Shown here: one piece after another, positions 1 through 9,400 of the stretch
Layout: each line of letters begins with the position of its first letter
Numbering within the stretch: position 1 is the stretch's first letter
Made by a program: the position numbers and the translations under genes
The notes under the pieces: model-generated
What the model was told of the DNA's origin: nothing
The model's input: only the letters and a program-made list of their open reading frames with translations
The model's database searches: none
Assembly: GCA_022711355.1 (NCBI GenBank)
Contig: JAKLFE010000040.1
Location: forward strand, 1-40,363
Reading direction: 5' to 3'
Length of the DNA stretch: 40,363 nt
Source: Spirochaetota bacterium
Lineage (GTDB): Bacteria > Spirochaetota > Spirochaetia > Treponematales > Rectinemataceae

Positions 1-22
1 CGACGCGTTGCGAAAGCGCCAT
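1..22 (-). CDS. Start of a probable RND efflux pump (partial, leaves window)
   Basis: Only the first seven codons lie in the window (Met-Ala-Leu-Ser-Gln-Arg-Val). An ATG follows a purine-rich GGAGGGGG stretch that begins right at the stop codon of the membrane-fusion gene, so translation is probably coupled. A pump gene next to a membrane-fusion protein and a TolC-type channel is the usual arrangement of RND tripartite exporters, and that context is the only reason for the product call. It could instead be an ABC-type pump component. The sequence itself is too short to identify the family. Confidence 0.4.
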
Positions 23-31
23 GGCCCCCTC

Positions 32-949
32 CTACTTCCCGCCGGCCGCGGGGACGACGTTGACGAGGGAGCCCTCGTCGAGGAGGGTCTGGCCGCGGAC
101 GACCACGCGCTCGCCCGCCTTGATCCCCTCGAGGACCTCGAGGCGGTTGTCGACGAGGAGGCCGGTCCGCACAACCGCGCGCCTGGCCTTGAAGACCTCG
201 GGGGCGGCTGGATCGGGGGCGACGACGAAGACGAAGCTCTCCTCGCCGCGCTTGACCAGGGCGTCGGCCGGGACGGTCACCGTGCCCTCCTTCTCCTCCG
301 TGAAGATGCGGACCTTGGCGTACATGCCCGGCTTGAGCCGCTCCCCCGAGTCGGGGACCGAGAGGCGCAGCTCCATGGTCCGCGAGGCGGGGTCGATGAC
401 GGGGTAGATCTCCCGGACGCGGGCCTTGAAGGTCTCGCCGGGGAAGGCCTCGAGCTCGAGCTCGGCGCGGAGTCCCGGGCGCATCTTGGAGACGAAGCGC
501 TCGGCGACGTAGCTCCGCACCTCGAGGCCCCCGGTGCGGCTGATCTTGGCCACGGGGGCCGAGGGGGCGGCCGCGGCCCCGATCTGGGCCGGGAGGCCCA
601 CGACCAGGCCCGCGATCGGGGCCTTGACCGGGGAGGCGAGGTAGGTCATGCCGGGGCGCGAGGGGTCGATCTCGGCGATGACCTGGTCCTTCTCGACCCG
701 GGAGCCGACCGAGACGAGGAGGCGGGATACCTTGCCCGCGGCCTCGGGGTAGACGTCGACGGTGGAGGCGGCGATGAGGTCGCCGGACATCGAGAGGTAG
801 TCGGCGATGGGCTCGCGCTTGGCCTCGGCGACCGTGACGGCGAAGACCGTGGCGGCCGCCTTGGCCTCCTCGGCCTTCTTGTCGCCGGGCTTGGAGCAGG
901 ATGCGAGGGCGATGGCGGCGGCGAGGGCCGCGATGAGGGCTCGTTTCAT
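32..949 (-). CDS. Efflux RND periplasmic adaptor (membrane fusion) lipoprotein
   Basis: A 305-residue HlyD/AcrA-type adaptor that would bridge an inner-membrane pump and the outer-membrane channel in the periplasm. The N-terminus is a lipoprotein signal (MKRALIAALAAAIALASC; lipobox LASC, Cys18), so it is anchored by lipid. The biotinyl-lipoyl-like half-motif (VYPEAAGKVSRLLVSVGSRV, about residues 68-87) and its partner (SPVKAPIAGLVVGLPAQIG) are close together with only a short linker. This is a minimal adaptor lacking a long coiled-coil hairpin. The later beta-barrel segment resembles LKPGMYAKVRI. Its ATG overlaps the TGA of the TolC-type gene by 4 bp (ATGA), indicating one operon. The family is clear; the substrate cannot be read from sequence. 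Confidence 0.9.
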   Translation of the reverse strand: MKRALIAALAAAIALASCSKPGDKKAEEAKAAATVFAVTVAEAKREPIADYLSMSGDLIAASTVDVYPEAAGKVSRLLVSVGSRVEKDQVIAEIDPSRPGMTYLASPVKAPIAGLVVGLPAQIGAAAAPSAPVAKISRTGGLEVRSYVAERFVSKMRPGLRAELELEAFPGETFKARVREIYPVIDPASRTMELRLSVPDSGERLKPGMYAKVRIFTEEKEGTVTVPADALVKRGEESFVFVVAPDPAAPEVFKARRAVVRTGLLVDNRLEVLEGIKAGERVVVRGQTLLDEGSLVNVVPAAGGK

Positions 950-2451
950 TTGGTGCCTTCCTTGTCGAGGCTGCCGAAGGGCAGGTTCACGGCGTACTCG
1001 AGGTCGAGGACGCCGGTGACGTAGTTGAAATTCTCCTTGAGGACCTCGAGCCGGGCCTTCTGGAGCTCTATCTCGTCGGACTGGACGTCGAGGAGATCCT
1101 TGGATCCCGCGCGGAAGGCCTCCTCCGAGAGGCGGTAGGCCCGCTCCGCGAGCTCGACGTTGAGCGCCAGGGCCGCCGCGCTCGAGCGGGACTTGGCGAG
1201 CTTGCGGGCCAGGTCGTCCACCTCGATCTCGGCGCCGCGGAGGGCCTGGGCCAGGCCCGAGCGGGCCTTCTCGATCCCGTCGCGGAGCTCGGCGAGGTCC
1301 TGGGCCTCCTTGGACTGGGGGAGGAGGCCGTTCAGGCGCATGCTGAGCGTTATGCGGAACATGCCCGAGCTCTGCTCCCAGGCGTCCTTGCCGAACCAGC
1401 CGGTCTCGAAGGCGTCGCCCGAGAGGGCCGGGTCGGCGTTCCAGCCGAGCACGAGGCTCGGGGTCTGGAGCTGGTAGCGCAGGGCCCGCTCGGTCGACTC
1501 CATGGTGTCGATCGACTTCTCGAGGGCCCGGATGTCCAGCCGCTCGCCGAGCCGCCGCGCGAGGAGCTCGCCCGCGTCGACCGCGACGTAGGAGGGGGAG
1601 ATGCTCCCGTCGAGGTCCAGGGCCGTGCCGCGGGGCAGGCCGAGGACCATCGCGAAGGCGTCGAGGGAGGCCGCGTAGCCGATCCGCATCTCCTCGAGGG
1701 CGGGCTTCATGTTCTCCCAGGCCACCCGGGCCTGGAGCATGGTGAGCTCGGGGGCGAGGCCGGAGCGGTAGTTGGCCGAGGCCTGCCCGTAGCGCCGCTC
1801 GGCGGCCTCGATGTTCCGCTCCATGAGCTTCATGTTCTCCTCGAGGAGGAGGATCGAGTAGAAGTTCTTGCGCACGTCGCGCTCGAGCTGCTTGACGGCC
1901 TGCTCGTAGCCGATGCGGCCCGCCTCGTAGTCGAGCCTGAGGCCCTTGATCCCCTCGAAGAGGCCGGCGTTGAGGACGAGCTGGGCGCTCAGGGATGCGC
2001 TCGCGACGTTGCGGATAGAGTAGCTGTAGGGATAGACGGCGTCGTAGAGGCCGCCGCCGATGGGCGAGGCAGGCACGAGGGCGCTGCCTTCGTTCGCCTT
2101 GTTGAAGCGGCCCAGGGTGGCGCCGAGCTCCACCGTCGGGAGGAAGCTGTTCCAGGCGAGCTCGTACTTGCGCTGCTTGGTGCCCGCGTCGATGCGGCTC
2201 GAGGCCAGGCCGAGGTTGCCCTCGAGGGCCTTGGCCACCGCCTCCTCGACGCCGAGGACCAGCCGCTCGCCCGCCGCCGGGGCCGCCGCGGCCGGCTTCG
2301 CCTTGGCCGCGGGGATCGGGCTCGCCTGGGCCCCGAGTCCCGGGGAGGCCAGGAAGCCCGAGGCCGCGAGGAGGAGGGCCGCGAGCCCCCTCGAGCGGGC
2401 GACCGGGGGACGCCGGGGTCCCGCGCCCGCTTTCCTTGTATCCATCACCAT
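946..2451 (-). CDS. TolC family outer-membrane efflux protein
   Basis: About 500 residues, the usual TolC size. An Ala-rich signal peptide (RGLAALLLAASGFLASPGLGAQA, in two hydrophobic stretches) is followed by a Pro/Ala linker and two long alpha-helical repeats typical of the outer-membrane efflux domain (for example YEQAVKQLERDVRKNFYSIL and YRLSEEAFRAGSKDLLDVQS). It would form the trimeric exit duct for the adaptor and pump downstream. The start is ambiguous: AAAGGAG lies 3 nt before the ATG at 2451, 6 nt before an in-frame GTG at 2448 and 9 nt before an ATG at 2445. The later two have more normal spacing. It lies between the TetR-type regulator (172 nt upstream) and the adaptor (4-bp overlap). 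Confidence 0.9.
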   Translation of the reverse strand: MVMDTRKAGAGPRRPPVARSRGLAALLLAASGFLASPGLGAQASPIPAAKAKPAAAAPAAGERLVLGVEEAVAKALEGNLGLASSRIDAGTKQRKYELAWNSFLPTVELGATLGRFNKANEGSALVPASPIGGGLYDAVYPYSYSIRNVASASLSAQLVLNAGLFEGIKGLRLDYEAGRIGYEQAVKQLERDVRKNFYSILLLEENMKLMERNIEAAERRYGQASANYRSGLAPELTMLQARVAWENMKPALEEMRIGYAASLDAFAMVLGLPRGTALDLDGSISPSYVAVDAGELLARRLGERLDIRALEKSIDTMESTERALRYQLQTPSLVLGWNADPALSGDAFETGWFGKDAWEQSSGMFRITLSMRLNGLLPQSKEAQDLAELRDGIEKARSGLAQALRGAEIEVDDLARKLAKSRSSAAALALNVELAERAYRLSEEAFRAGSKDLLDVQSDEIELQKARLEVLKENFNYVTGVLDLEYAVNLPFGSLDKEGTK

Positions 2452-2517
2452 TTTCTCCTTTCGGCCCAGCCCGTTCAGGCCGCGTCGCGCGCCTAACTTC
2501 GGCTGGCCATAGAACCC

Positions 2518-2551
2518 GGGGGACCGGCGCCTCCGCGCCTCGCTAGTCCCC
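2518..2551 (-). other. GC-rich hairpin between regulator and TolC gene
   Basis: The 172-nt spacer between the regulator and the TolC gene contains an inner stem GGCGC/GCGCC with a 4-nt loop, inside an outer GGGGAC/GTCCCC pairing. It has no T-tract on the minus strand, so it is not a classical terminator. It could lower downstream expression or stabilise a processed end. Seen by eye only; no energy was calculated. Confidence 0.3.
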
Positions 2552-2623
2552 TCCGTATCGAGAACCGGAGCCGCGCCGCCAGGGCCGCGGGCCGGTCATC
2601 CCGCGAGAAGCGGGCGAGGCGGC

Positions 2624-3820
2624 CTAGCCGCTCCGCGCCCCCTCGATGCCCCCGAGCACGAGGGCGTGGAGCTTGCGCAGCGAGGCCTCGATCGAGGGCG
2701 AGGCCCCGCCTTCCATGATCCGGGAGAGGAGGTCGACGACGAGGAAGTGCATCCAATGGAGGGTCAGGTCGAGGGAGCCGCCTATCAGGACGCAGCGGCC
2801 GGCCTCGGCCTCGGCTTCGAGGAAGGAGCCGTTGGGCGGGAGCAGCCGCGCGGTCGGGTAGCGGATGTCGATGTGCTGGGCCATGACCCAGCGCATCGCG
2901 GCCAGGACGTCGGGGCGGGCCCGGAGGTAGTTGGCCGTCGTCGCCATGGAGACGTAGAGGCGGCAGGGCCCCTCCTCGACGCGGGCCAGGCGCTCGGCCG
3001 AGAGCTCCATGATGCGCTCGAACTCGGCGGAGAAGAGGGAGGAGAGGGCCTCCTCGCGGCTGCGGAAGTGGGCGTAGAGGCCGCTCTTGGAGAGGCCGGC
3101 CCCCGCGGCGACCATGTCCATGGTCGCGTTCCAGAGGCCGGCCTCGGCGACGGCCCGGGCCACGGACTCGAGGAGGGGCTGGCCCGGACCCGCCTCCTCC
3201 GGCCTGAGGGCGGCGAGGCGCTCGAGGGCGCCGTAGTCGCAGTCCGGGGCGGGGCGCATGCGCAGGCCGCATAAAGCGACCTCCCGGGCCGCGGCCAAGG
3301 CGGCGCGGCCGTGGAAGCGCGGGTCGATGCCGGGCTTGCCCCGGTTCTGGTGGGCGTAGGCCAGGGCGTGCATGCCGGTGATGTAGGCGAAGTTGAGGGC
3401 CAGGCCCTCGTCGTCGAGGCCGGGCTTCTCCATGCGGCCCGGCGCTCCTCGCGCCGAGAGCTCCTCGTGGAGGCGGCGGAAGGGGCAGGGAGCGTGGAGA
3501 AGGTGGAAGAAAAAGAAGGAGAAACGGTCCTCGTCGGCGGCGAAGGGGGCCAGGGCCCGGTAGTAGACGAAGTCGACCCTCTTCCTGAGCTCGGAGCGGC
3601 CCTCGGCGGCCTCGGACAGGGGGAGCTTGAGGGCGGCTGAGTACTCGTCGAAGAAGCGCTCCTCCAATGCGGCGAGGAGGGCCTCCTTGGAGGGGAAGTA
3701 GCGGTAGAGGGCGGCCTTGGTCACCCGGAGCTCCGCCGCGAGTTCGGCTAGGCTCGTTTTCTTATAGGATTCGCGGCCCCAGGCGCGGAGGGCAGCGTCC
3801 ATGATCATCTCTCTCGTCAC
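2624..3820 (-). CDS. TetR-type regulator with two tandem DNA-binding domains
   Basis: A 398-residue protein, about twice the usual TetR length. Residues 3-50 form a TetR helix-turn-helix (AALRAWGRESYKKTSLAELA then VTKAALYRYFPSKEALLAAL). A second complete one lies at about 216-262 (SVARAVAEAGLWNATMDMVA then LSKSGLYAHFRSREEALSSL). Each is followed by a helical ligand-binding-like region, so two TetR units are fused in one open frame without a break. The GTG at 3820 keeps the full first helix. ATGs at 3808 and 3802 are alternatives, and the latter has GAGAG upstream. The operon continues into the TolC-type and adaptor genes, so it probably represses this efflux system and itself through the palindrome at its promoter. 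The ligand is unknown. Confidence 0.9.
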   Translation of the reverse strand: MTREMIMDAALRAWGRESYKKTSLAELAAELRVTKAALYRYFPSKEALLAALEERFFDEYSAALKLPLSEAAEGRSELRKRVDFVYYRALAPFAADEDRFSFFFFHLLHAPCPFRRLHEELSARGAPGRMEKPGLDDEGLALNFAYITGMHALAYAHQNRGKPGIDPRFHGRAALAAAREVALCGLRMRPAPDCDYGALERLAALRPEEAGPGQPLLESVARAVAEAGLWNATMDMVAAGAGLSKSGLYAHFRSREEALSSLFSAEFERIMELSAERLARVEEGPCRLYVSMATTANYLRARPDVLAAMRWVMAQHIDIRYPTARLLPPNGSFLEAEAEAGRCVLIGGSLDLTLHWMHFLVVDLLSRIMEGGASPSIEASLRKLHALVLGGIEGARSG

Positions 3821-3821
3821 G

Positions 3822-3843
3822 TGTTACCGACCGGTCGTTAACA
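3822..3843. promoter_or_regulatory. Probable autoregulatory operator (22-bp palindrome)
   Basis: Half-site TGTTACCGACC is followed by its reverse complement with one mismatched pair out of eleven, centred on ACCGGT. It overlaps the -10 box of the minus-strand promoter of the two-headed TetR gene and ends one base before its GTG. This position is typical of TetR autorepression. The symmetry is seen directly; the binding partner is inferred. Confidence 0.65.
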
Positions 3844-3868
3844 TACTGATCTGGGGAAAAAAGGTCAA
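3840..3868 (-). promoter_or_regulatory. Sigma70-like promoter of the efflux operon
   Basis: On the minus strand, TTGACC (3863-3868) and TATGTT (3840-3845) are separated by exactly 17 bp. Transcription would begin near 3833, inside the palindrome, leaving a leader of only about 13 nt before the GTG at 3820. Confidence 0.6.
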
Positions 3869-3921
3869 GGGCCGGTAGCTAATAGCGTTCAAATGCAGGA
3901 AAAGTTATTAAATGCGAAATG

Positions 3922-3941
3922 CTACGAAACGTTTCGTAGCC
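3922..3941. repeat. Perfect 20-bp palindrome
   Basis: GCTACGAAAC is followed directly by its exact reverse complement. It lies 21 bp past the stop codon of the ABC exporter gene and about 55 bp upstream of the -35 box of the efflux operon. There is no T-tract, so it fits a protein-binding site better than a rho-independent terminator, though an 8-bp stem with a 4-nt loop is possible. Confidence 0.55.
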
Positions 3942-3962
3942 TGAAGCGCGGGCGAATGCGGC

Positions 3963-5741
3963 TTATGCCCCAGCCTGCCGCGCCCGCATCGCGCCAAAGC
4001 GGGAGCGGGGATCGGAGCCGAGGCTCTCGTAGCTCCCATCTTCGACCAAGGCTCCCCGGTCGAAGACAAGGATGCGATCGGTAGCCGCGAGGGTGGAGAT
4101 GCGGTGGGCGACGACGAGGATCGTGCGGTCCCGCGCGAAGGGGCCGAGGAGGCCCGCCATCACGCGGGCCTCCGTCCCGCTGTCGAGGGCCGAGGTGGCC
4201 TCGTCGAGGAGGAGTATCGGGGCGTCCCGGCAGATCGCCCGGGCGATGCCTACCCGCTGTCGCTCGCCCCCGGAGAGGGCGTAGCCGTGCTCGCCCAAGG
4301 CCGTGTCGAGGCCCGCGGGGAGCCGGGCCAGGAGCTCGTCCAGGCAGGCTATCCTGAGGGCCTCGGCGAAGAGGGCCGGCTCCACCTCGCGCAGCATCGT
4401 GATGTTGTCGCGCAGGGGGAGGTTGAAGAGCTCCGTCTCCTGGAGGACCACGGCAACCTTCGCGACCAGCTCCTCGTGGCCGATCTCGTCGAGGGGAACG
4501 CCGCCCACGCGGATCTCGCCCGACTCGAGCTGGTAGAGGCCCAGGAGGAGCTTGAGGAGGGTGGATTTCCCCGAGCCCGAGCTGCCCGCGATGCCGACCT
4601 TGCTCCCCCTGGCTATGCTGAGATCGAGGCGGCGTATGGCCTCCTCCTTGCCCTTGTAGCGGAACACGGCCTCGCGGATCTCGATCGAGGCCCAGTCCGC
4701 GGGGAAGCTCTTGTCGCCGCGCGAGAGGGAGTGGTCCTGCCAGAAGTAGGGCATCATGCGGCCGAGGTTGGACTTCCGCTCGATCATGGCCTGGATGTGG
4801 TCGATGAACTCGTTGGCCTGGCCGCGCAGGGTCATGAAGTACATGATGTAGGTCAGGACGTAGCCCGGCGCGAGGCTGCCCCGTATGACCATGTAGCCCA
4901 TGACGAGGATGAACAGGCCCAGGAAGAGGCTGTTGTGGACCTGGAAGAACATCCACTTCCGGGTGCCGAGCCTGATGCGCTGGTGGGAGAGCTCCCGGGC
5001 CGACTCCTCGCGGGCGCCCACGACCTCGGCCATGCTCTCGCCCGCCCCGAGGGCCTTGACCGCGAGGATGTTCGAGGCGCTCTCCACGAAGGCCCCGCTC
5101 GCGTTCTCGATGGACTGGTTCATACTGTCGCTCAGGCGGGAGATCGTGCGGTCGAACCAGAGCTCGACGGCGAGGAGGCCGCCGAGGTACCAGGCGAAGA
5201 AGAGGATGAACCAGGGCGAGAGGAGGAGGCAGGCTCCGAGGGCCCCGGCGAAGGAGACCAGGACGCGGAGGATCTGGGGGATGAACTCCCCCGTCCAGTC
5301 GCGGATGGCCTCGGCCCCGGTGATGACGCGCTGGGCCTTGTTGCCGGCGCTCTCCCCCTGGTGCCAGGCGAGGGAGAAGTCGACGAGGCGGCGGAAGCCC
5401 CAGACCTTGGCCCGGTAGCGGGTGTTGATGCTCACCTTCCCGATGACCCGCTTGCTGTACAGGCGGATGATCGCGATCCCCGCGTTGGAGGCGGCGAGGA
5501 TGGCCACGATCGCGTACAGGCGCCCCAGGCCAATGCCGGGCCTCCAGCCGATGAGGAAGTCCGAGGCCATGCCGAAGAGGAGGGGGGGGACCATCTCGTA
5601 GGCCATGGCGACGAGGAGAGTGCCGAGGAAGGCCAGATAGGCCCGCCGGTCCTCGGCGAGGAAGTACCAGACGGCCCGAGGCAGGTCCCTGAAGCGGAAT
5701 TCCCCCGCCCATCCCCGAGCGGCCGCGGCCGGATTGCGCAT
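3963..5741 (-). CDS. ABC exporter, fused permease and ATP-binding domains
   Basis: A 592-residue type-IV ABC half-exporter, of the size expected to work as a dimer. The N-terminal part holds about six membrane segments (for example YLAFLGTLLVAMAYEMVPPL). The ATPase part shows Walker A (GSSGSGKST, near residue 385), a Q-loop region (LQETELFNLPLRDNI), the signature LSGGERQRVGIARAI (near 489), Walker B (ILLLDEATSALD) and the switch His (VVAHRIST). I chose the ATG at 5741. An upstream in-frame TTG (5777) is better read as part of the -35 element of a leaderless promoter, since TATCCT lies exactly 6 nt before the ATG. The substrate is unknown. It is not obviously part of the RND operon downstream. 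Confidence 0.9.
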   Translation of the reverse strand: MRNPAAAARGWAGEFRFRDLPRAVWYFLAEDRRAYLAFLGTLLVAMAYEMVPPLLFGMASDFLIGWRPGIGLGRLYAIVAILAASNAGIAIIRLYSKRVIGKVSINTRYRAKVWGFRRLVDFSLAWHQGESAGNKAQRVITGAEAIRDWTGEFIPQILRVLVSFAGALGACLLLSPWFILFFAWYLGGLLAVELWFDRTISRLSDSMNQSIENASGAFVESASNILAVKALGAGESMAEVVGAREESARELSHQRIRLGTRKWMFFQVHNSLFLGLFILVMGYMVIRGSLAPGYVLTYIMYFMTLRGQANEFIDHIQAMIERKSNLGRMMPYFWQDHSLSRGDKSFPADWASIEIREAVFRYKGKEEAIRRLDLSIARGSKVGIAGSSGSGKSTLLKLLLGLYQLESGEIRVGGVPLDEIGHEELVAKVAVVLQETELFNLPLRDNITMLREVEPALFAEALRIACLDELLARLPAGLDTALGEHGYALSGGERQRVGIARAICRDAPILLLDEATSALDSGTEARVMAGLLGPFARDRTILVVAHRISTLAATDRILVFDRGALVEDGSYESLGSDPRSRFGAMRARQAGA

Positions 5742-5747
5742 GGGGGA

Positions 5748-5777
5748 AGGATAGCGAGGCCGGCGATCGCAGTTCAA
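5748..5777 (-). promoter_or_regulatory. Leaderless-type promoter of the ABC exporter
   Basis: Minus strand TTGAAC (5772-5777), 18-bp spacer, TATCCT (5748-5753), then 6 nt (tccccc) and the ATG at 5741. No Shine-Dalgarno sequence is present. Transcription would start at or next to the start codon. Confidence 0.5.
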
Positions 5778-5813
5778 GGCCGGCGGGCCCGGGCTGAAAG
5801 CGCGGGGGGAGGC

Positions 5814-6305
5814 CTAGCCGCGGTACCTGGCGGTGAGGCCGGCGAGGAAATTGCGGAGGAACTGGTCGCCGCAGGGGCGGTAGTTGTGGTGCTCCGGCTT
5901 ACGGAAGAGGGCGCTGAGCTCGGGCTTGGCGATCTCGACCCCCGCGAGGCGGAGGATGGCCAGGATATCCTCGTCCTTCAGCTCGAGGGCTACCCGCAGG
6001 CTCTTGAGGATCTCGTTGTTCGTCAGGCGGCTCCGCTTCCGGCCCGCCGCCGGGGCGGCCTGCTTCCCTGGCCCCGGCTCGGGCGTCTCCCTTTTGCCCC
6101 GGCGGCTGATGACGAGGCCCTCGAGGAAGAGCCGCGCGAGCTCATCGGGGCAGGGGAGGAAGCCGGCCTCCTCCTCCCGCTTGAACAGTCCCTCGAGCTC
6201 GGGCCTCCCGATCTCGCGGCCGGCCAGGGCGAAGAGCTCGATCAGCTTGAGGTCCGTTATATTGAGGGCGTAGCGCAGGCGGCGCAGGACGTCGTTGTTG
6301 TCCAC
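5814..6305 (-). CDS. DUF1456 (YehS-like) protein
   Basis: A 163-residue protein built from two copies of the DUF1456 unit. The first is NNDVLRRLRYALNITDLKLI with GRPELEGLFKREEE, and the second is NNEILKSLRVALELKDEDIL with AKPELSALFRKPEH. Each ends in a segment like FLRNFLAGL. The family, known from E. coli YehS, has no established function that I know of. The start is GTG with a good AAAGGAG 6 nt upstream. It lies just upstream of the ABC exporter gene, which has its own promoter signal, and diverges from the SNF2 gene. Confidence 0.85.
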   Translation of the reverse strand: MDNNDVLRRLRYALNITDLKLIELFALAGREIGRPELEGLFKREEEAGFLPCPDELARLFLEGLVISRRGKRETPEPGPGKQAAPAAGRKRSRLTNNEILKSLRVALELKDEDILAILRLAGVEIAKPELSALFRKPEHHNYRPCGDQFLRNFLAGLTARYRG

Positions 6306-6400
6306 GCGGTCTCCTTTCCTAGAACTAGCCTAGCATCCTTCTCCTGTCCTGGACGATAGCTTCGCCGGCCGGGGGGCTGGATTCCCGGCGTCGCGCGGGA

Positions 6401-6412
6401 TAGCCTGCAGCC
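6401..6412 (+). promoter_or_regulatory. Leaderless-type -10 box of the SNF2 gene
   Basis: TAGCCT (6401-6406) is followed by exactly 6 nt (gcagcc) and the ATG at 6413. There is no Shine-Dalgarno sequence. Any -35 is weak (TGGATT at 6378-6383). Confidence 0.4.
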
Positions 6413-9400
6413 ATGCCGCGCAAACACGCCTTCGGCGCGACCGCCTGGGGCAGGTACTTCGTCGAGGCCCTGGAGGGCCAGGCCGACGAGGGGAGGCTGG
6501 CACGGGGCCGCTCCTACGCGGGGAACGAGCGGGTCGCCGCGCTCGAGATCGAGTCCGGCCTCGCCCAGGCCAGGGTGCGAGGCAACTATCGGCCTTTCTA
6601 CGAGGTGCGGATCGCCTTCCCGCCCCTTTCCCGTGCCGAGTCCCGGGCCTTGGCCGCGATCCTCGAGTCCGATCCCCTCATGATCGAGCGGATCCGCTCC
6701 GGCGACTTCCCTCCCGAGCTCCTCGAGCGGATCAGGGGCGCGGGTATAGACCTGTTCCCGAAGCGCTGGTCCGAGATGAGGCGGGGCTGCGACTGCCCCG
6801 ACTCGGGCGATCCCTGCAAGCACGAGGCCGCGGTCTACTACCTCCTCGCCCAGGAGATCGACCGCGATCCCTCCCTCCTCTTCACCTTGCGCGGCGTCGA
6901 GCTCGAAACGATGGGCCCGCGGGGCGGGGAGCCGCCGCCCGAGGAGGCGAGCCCGGGCCTCGCCACGGCCGTCGACCCCCTTCCCCTGCGCTGGGTGGAA
7001 GCCTGGGACGAGGAAGATGCGGGCTCCTTCCCGGCCGAGATGCCGCCCATCGCCTCCTACGCGGCCCTCCTGCCGAGAATCCTCCCTCCCGGGCCGGCCC
7101 TGGCCGGCCTCGAGCTGCCCACCGCCCTCGCGGGCTTCTACCACTTCCTGGCGAGGGAGTGGGAAAGGCCCTTCGAGGCCTCGCGGCTCAGGGGGCGCCG
7201 GAGAGGGAGGGCCGATGCGGCCGATGAGGTCGCCCAACGCAGGCTCGCCACCTCGGAATCGCGCGTCGTCATCCGGGGCTCATCCTGCGTCTGCCTCGTC
7301 GAGGCTCGCGAGCTCGGGCTCCTCGAGGCGGTCAGGCTCGTCCTGGCCTGCGACCAGGCCCAGGGCACGCGCTCCTTCGAATTCCTGCGGCGCTTCTCCC
7401 TCGCGATGCGCGCCATCGTCGCCGCGGGGGCCATCCACCCCGTCTCCTGCCCCGGCCCGGGTCCCCTGCGCGCCATCTGGACTCCCGCTAGCTTCGGCGA
7501 GGACGTCCGGGGCGCCCTGGACTGGGTAGCCGCCGCGGCCCTGCCGCCCGAGGTCAAGCGAGCGCCGCCTCCGGATCGCCCAGGGAGGCGCGGGCGGCCG
7601 CCCAAGGCTGCGAGGCCCGCCCTCCTCCCCGACCGGCGCTCGCTGGTAGAAGCCCTCGCCGCCTCCTTCCTCGGCGACTACGTTCGGGAACTCGGCTACG
7701 AACCCGCCGGCTCCATAGCCGCGGCGAGCCCGGTCTCGCGGACCCTCTTCGCCCTCGAGGCGAGCCCCTGCGGCAGCCCCTCCCTCCGCTCCCTCCCGCG
7801 GGCCCTCGCCGCCCGCCTCGCGGTCTACCGCCTGGCCCTTGGGCGCGGCGGCCTCGAGCTGGTCGCGAAAGGCGCGAGGCGGGGAGGGGAGGCTCAGGCG
7901 GCCTACCGGCTATCGGCGAGCCTCGTCGATCCCGAGGGAAGCAGGCTTCCCCTCCACAAAGCGGCCGCGGCCTCGGGCCGGGGAAGGGAGTCCCTCGCCT
8001 TCCCTGCCCTCCTGTCGAACTTCGTCCCCGGCCTCGCCGCCCTGGGCGCCGCGCCGAGCGTCATCCTGAGCGAGGAGGAGCTTTCCCGCCTCGTCGTCGA
8101 GGCGGCTCCCCTGCTCGCTCGCCTCGGCGTCTCGGTGGTCCTGCCTAAGGAGCTGGCCATCCTCGCCAGGCCCAAGCCGATCCTCGCGGCGAAGCGCAGG
8201 GCCGCTGCTTCGCTCGCCTCGGTCCTCGACATCGGCTCGGCCTTCTCCTTCGAGTGGAAGGTGGCCCTGGGCGGCGCGCTCGTCGATCCGGCCGAATTCG
8301 CGGCCATGGTACGCAAAGGCTCGGCCCTTTTCAGGTTCAGGGGGAGCTTCGTGCGCCTCGACCCGGAGGAGGCCGCCTCCATCCTCGAGCGGATCAAGCG
8401 CGAGAAGCGGCCCGAGGCCCTGGGCGCCGTCAAGGCCGTCCTGGCCGGGGAGGCCGAGCCGGAGGGAGAGCTCGCCTCGTCCGTGGAAGCCTTCCTCGGG
8501 AAGGGCGGGGGAAAGGGGGGCGGCGGCCGGGCGCGGAGGGCGCCCGCCGGCCTCGAGGCGCGGCTGCGGCCCTACCAGGAGCGCGGCTTCCGCTGGATCA
8601 TGGCCAACCTCGAGCGCGGCCTGGGCTGCCTCCTCGCCGACGACATGGGCCTGGGGAAGACCGTCCAGGCCATCGCGGCCATGCTCGCCTTGAAAGAGGA
8701 GGGCCGCCTCGGCTCGGGCTGCATCGTCGTCGCGCCGGCCAGCCTCCTAGCGAACTGGGAGCGCGAGCTCGAGCGCTTCGCCCCCTCCCTCTCGGTACGC
8801 AGCCACTACGGCCCGAAGCGCCGCCTCGGCGCCGCCGACGTCCTGCTCACCACCTACGACACCCTCCTGCGCGACCTCCGGAGCCTGGGCGAGGCCGACT
8901 GGGACCTCGCCGTCCTCGACGAGGCCCACCTCGCGAAAAACCCCGACGCCAAGCGCAGCCGCGCCGTCAAGGCCCTCCGCGCCTCCCGCCGCCTCGCCCT
9001 CACCGGGACCCCGGTGGAGAACAACCTCTCGGAGCTCTGGAGCGTCCTCGACTTCGCCCTGCCCGGCTACCTAGGCGGGCTCGGGGCCTTCGCGCGGGAG
9101 TTCCGGCGCCCGATCGAGGTCGAGCGCTCGGCCGAGGCCGCGGCCCGGCTGCGCCGCATAACCTCCCCCTTCGTCCTGCGGCGCCTCAAGACCGACCGTG
9201 AGATAGCCCCCGACCTCCCGGACAAGCTGGTCATCCAGGAGTACGCGAGCCTGACGACGGAGCAGGTGGCCCTCTACCGGGCCGCGGCCGAGGAGGGCCT
9301 CGCCGCCATCGACGCCGCCGAGGGCATCGAGCGCCGGGGCCTCGTCCTCGCCCTCATCACCGCCTTGAAGCAGATCTCCAACCACCCCCGCAACTGGGAC

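Noticed and set aside
5742..5777. TTG start extending the ABC exporter by 12 residues
   Set aside because: The TTG is part of a TTGAAC -35 element with TATCCT 18 bp on, and the ATG at 5741 fits the leaderless pattern seen elsewhere.
4104..6359. 751-codon open frame on the plus strand
   Set aside because: It lies antisense to the clear ABC exporter and DUF1456 genes. Its product is a low-complexity Glu/Ala/Asp/Leu-rich string typical of antisense frames in GC-rich DNA.
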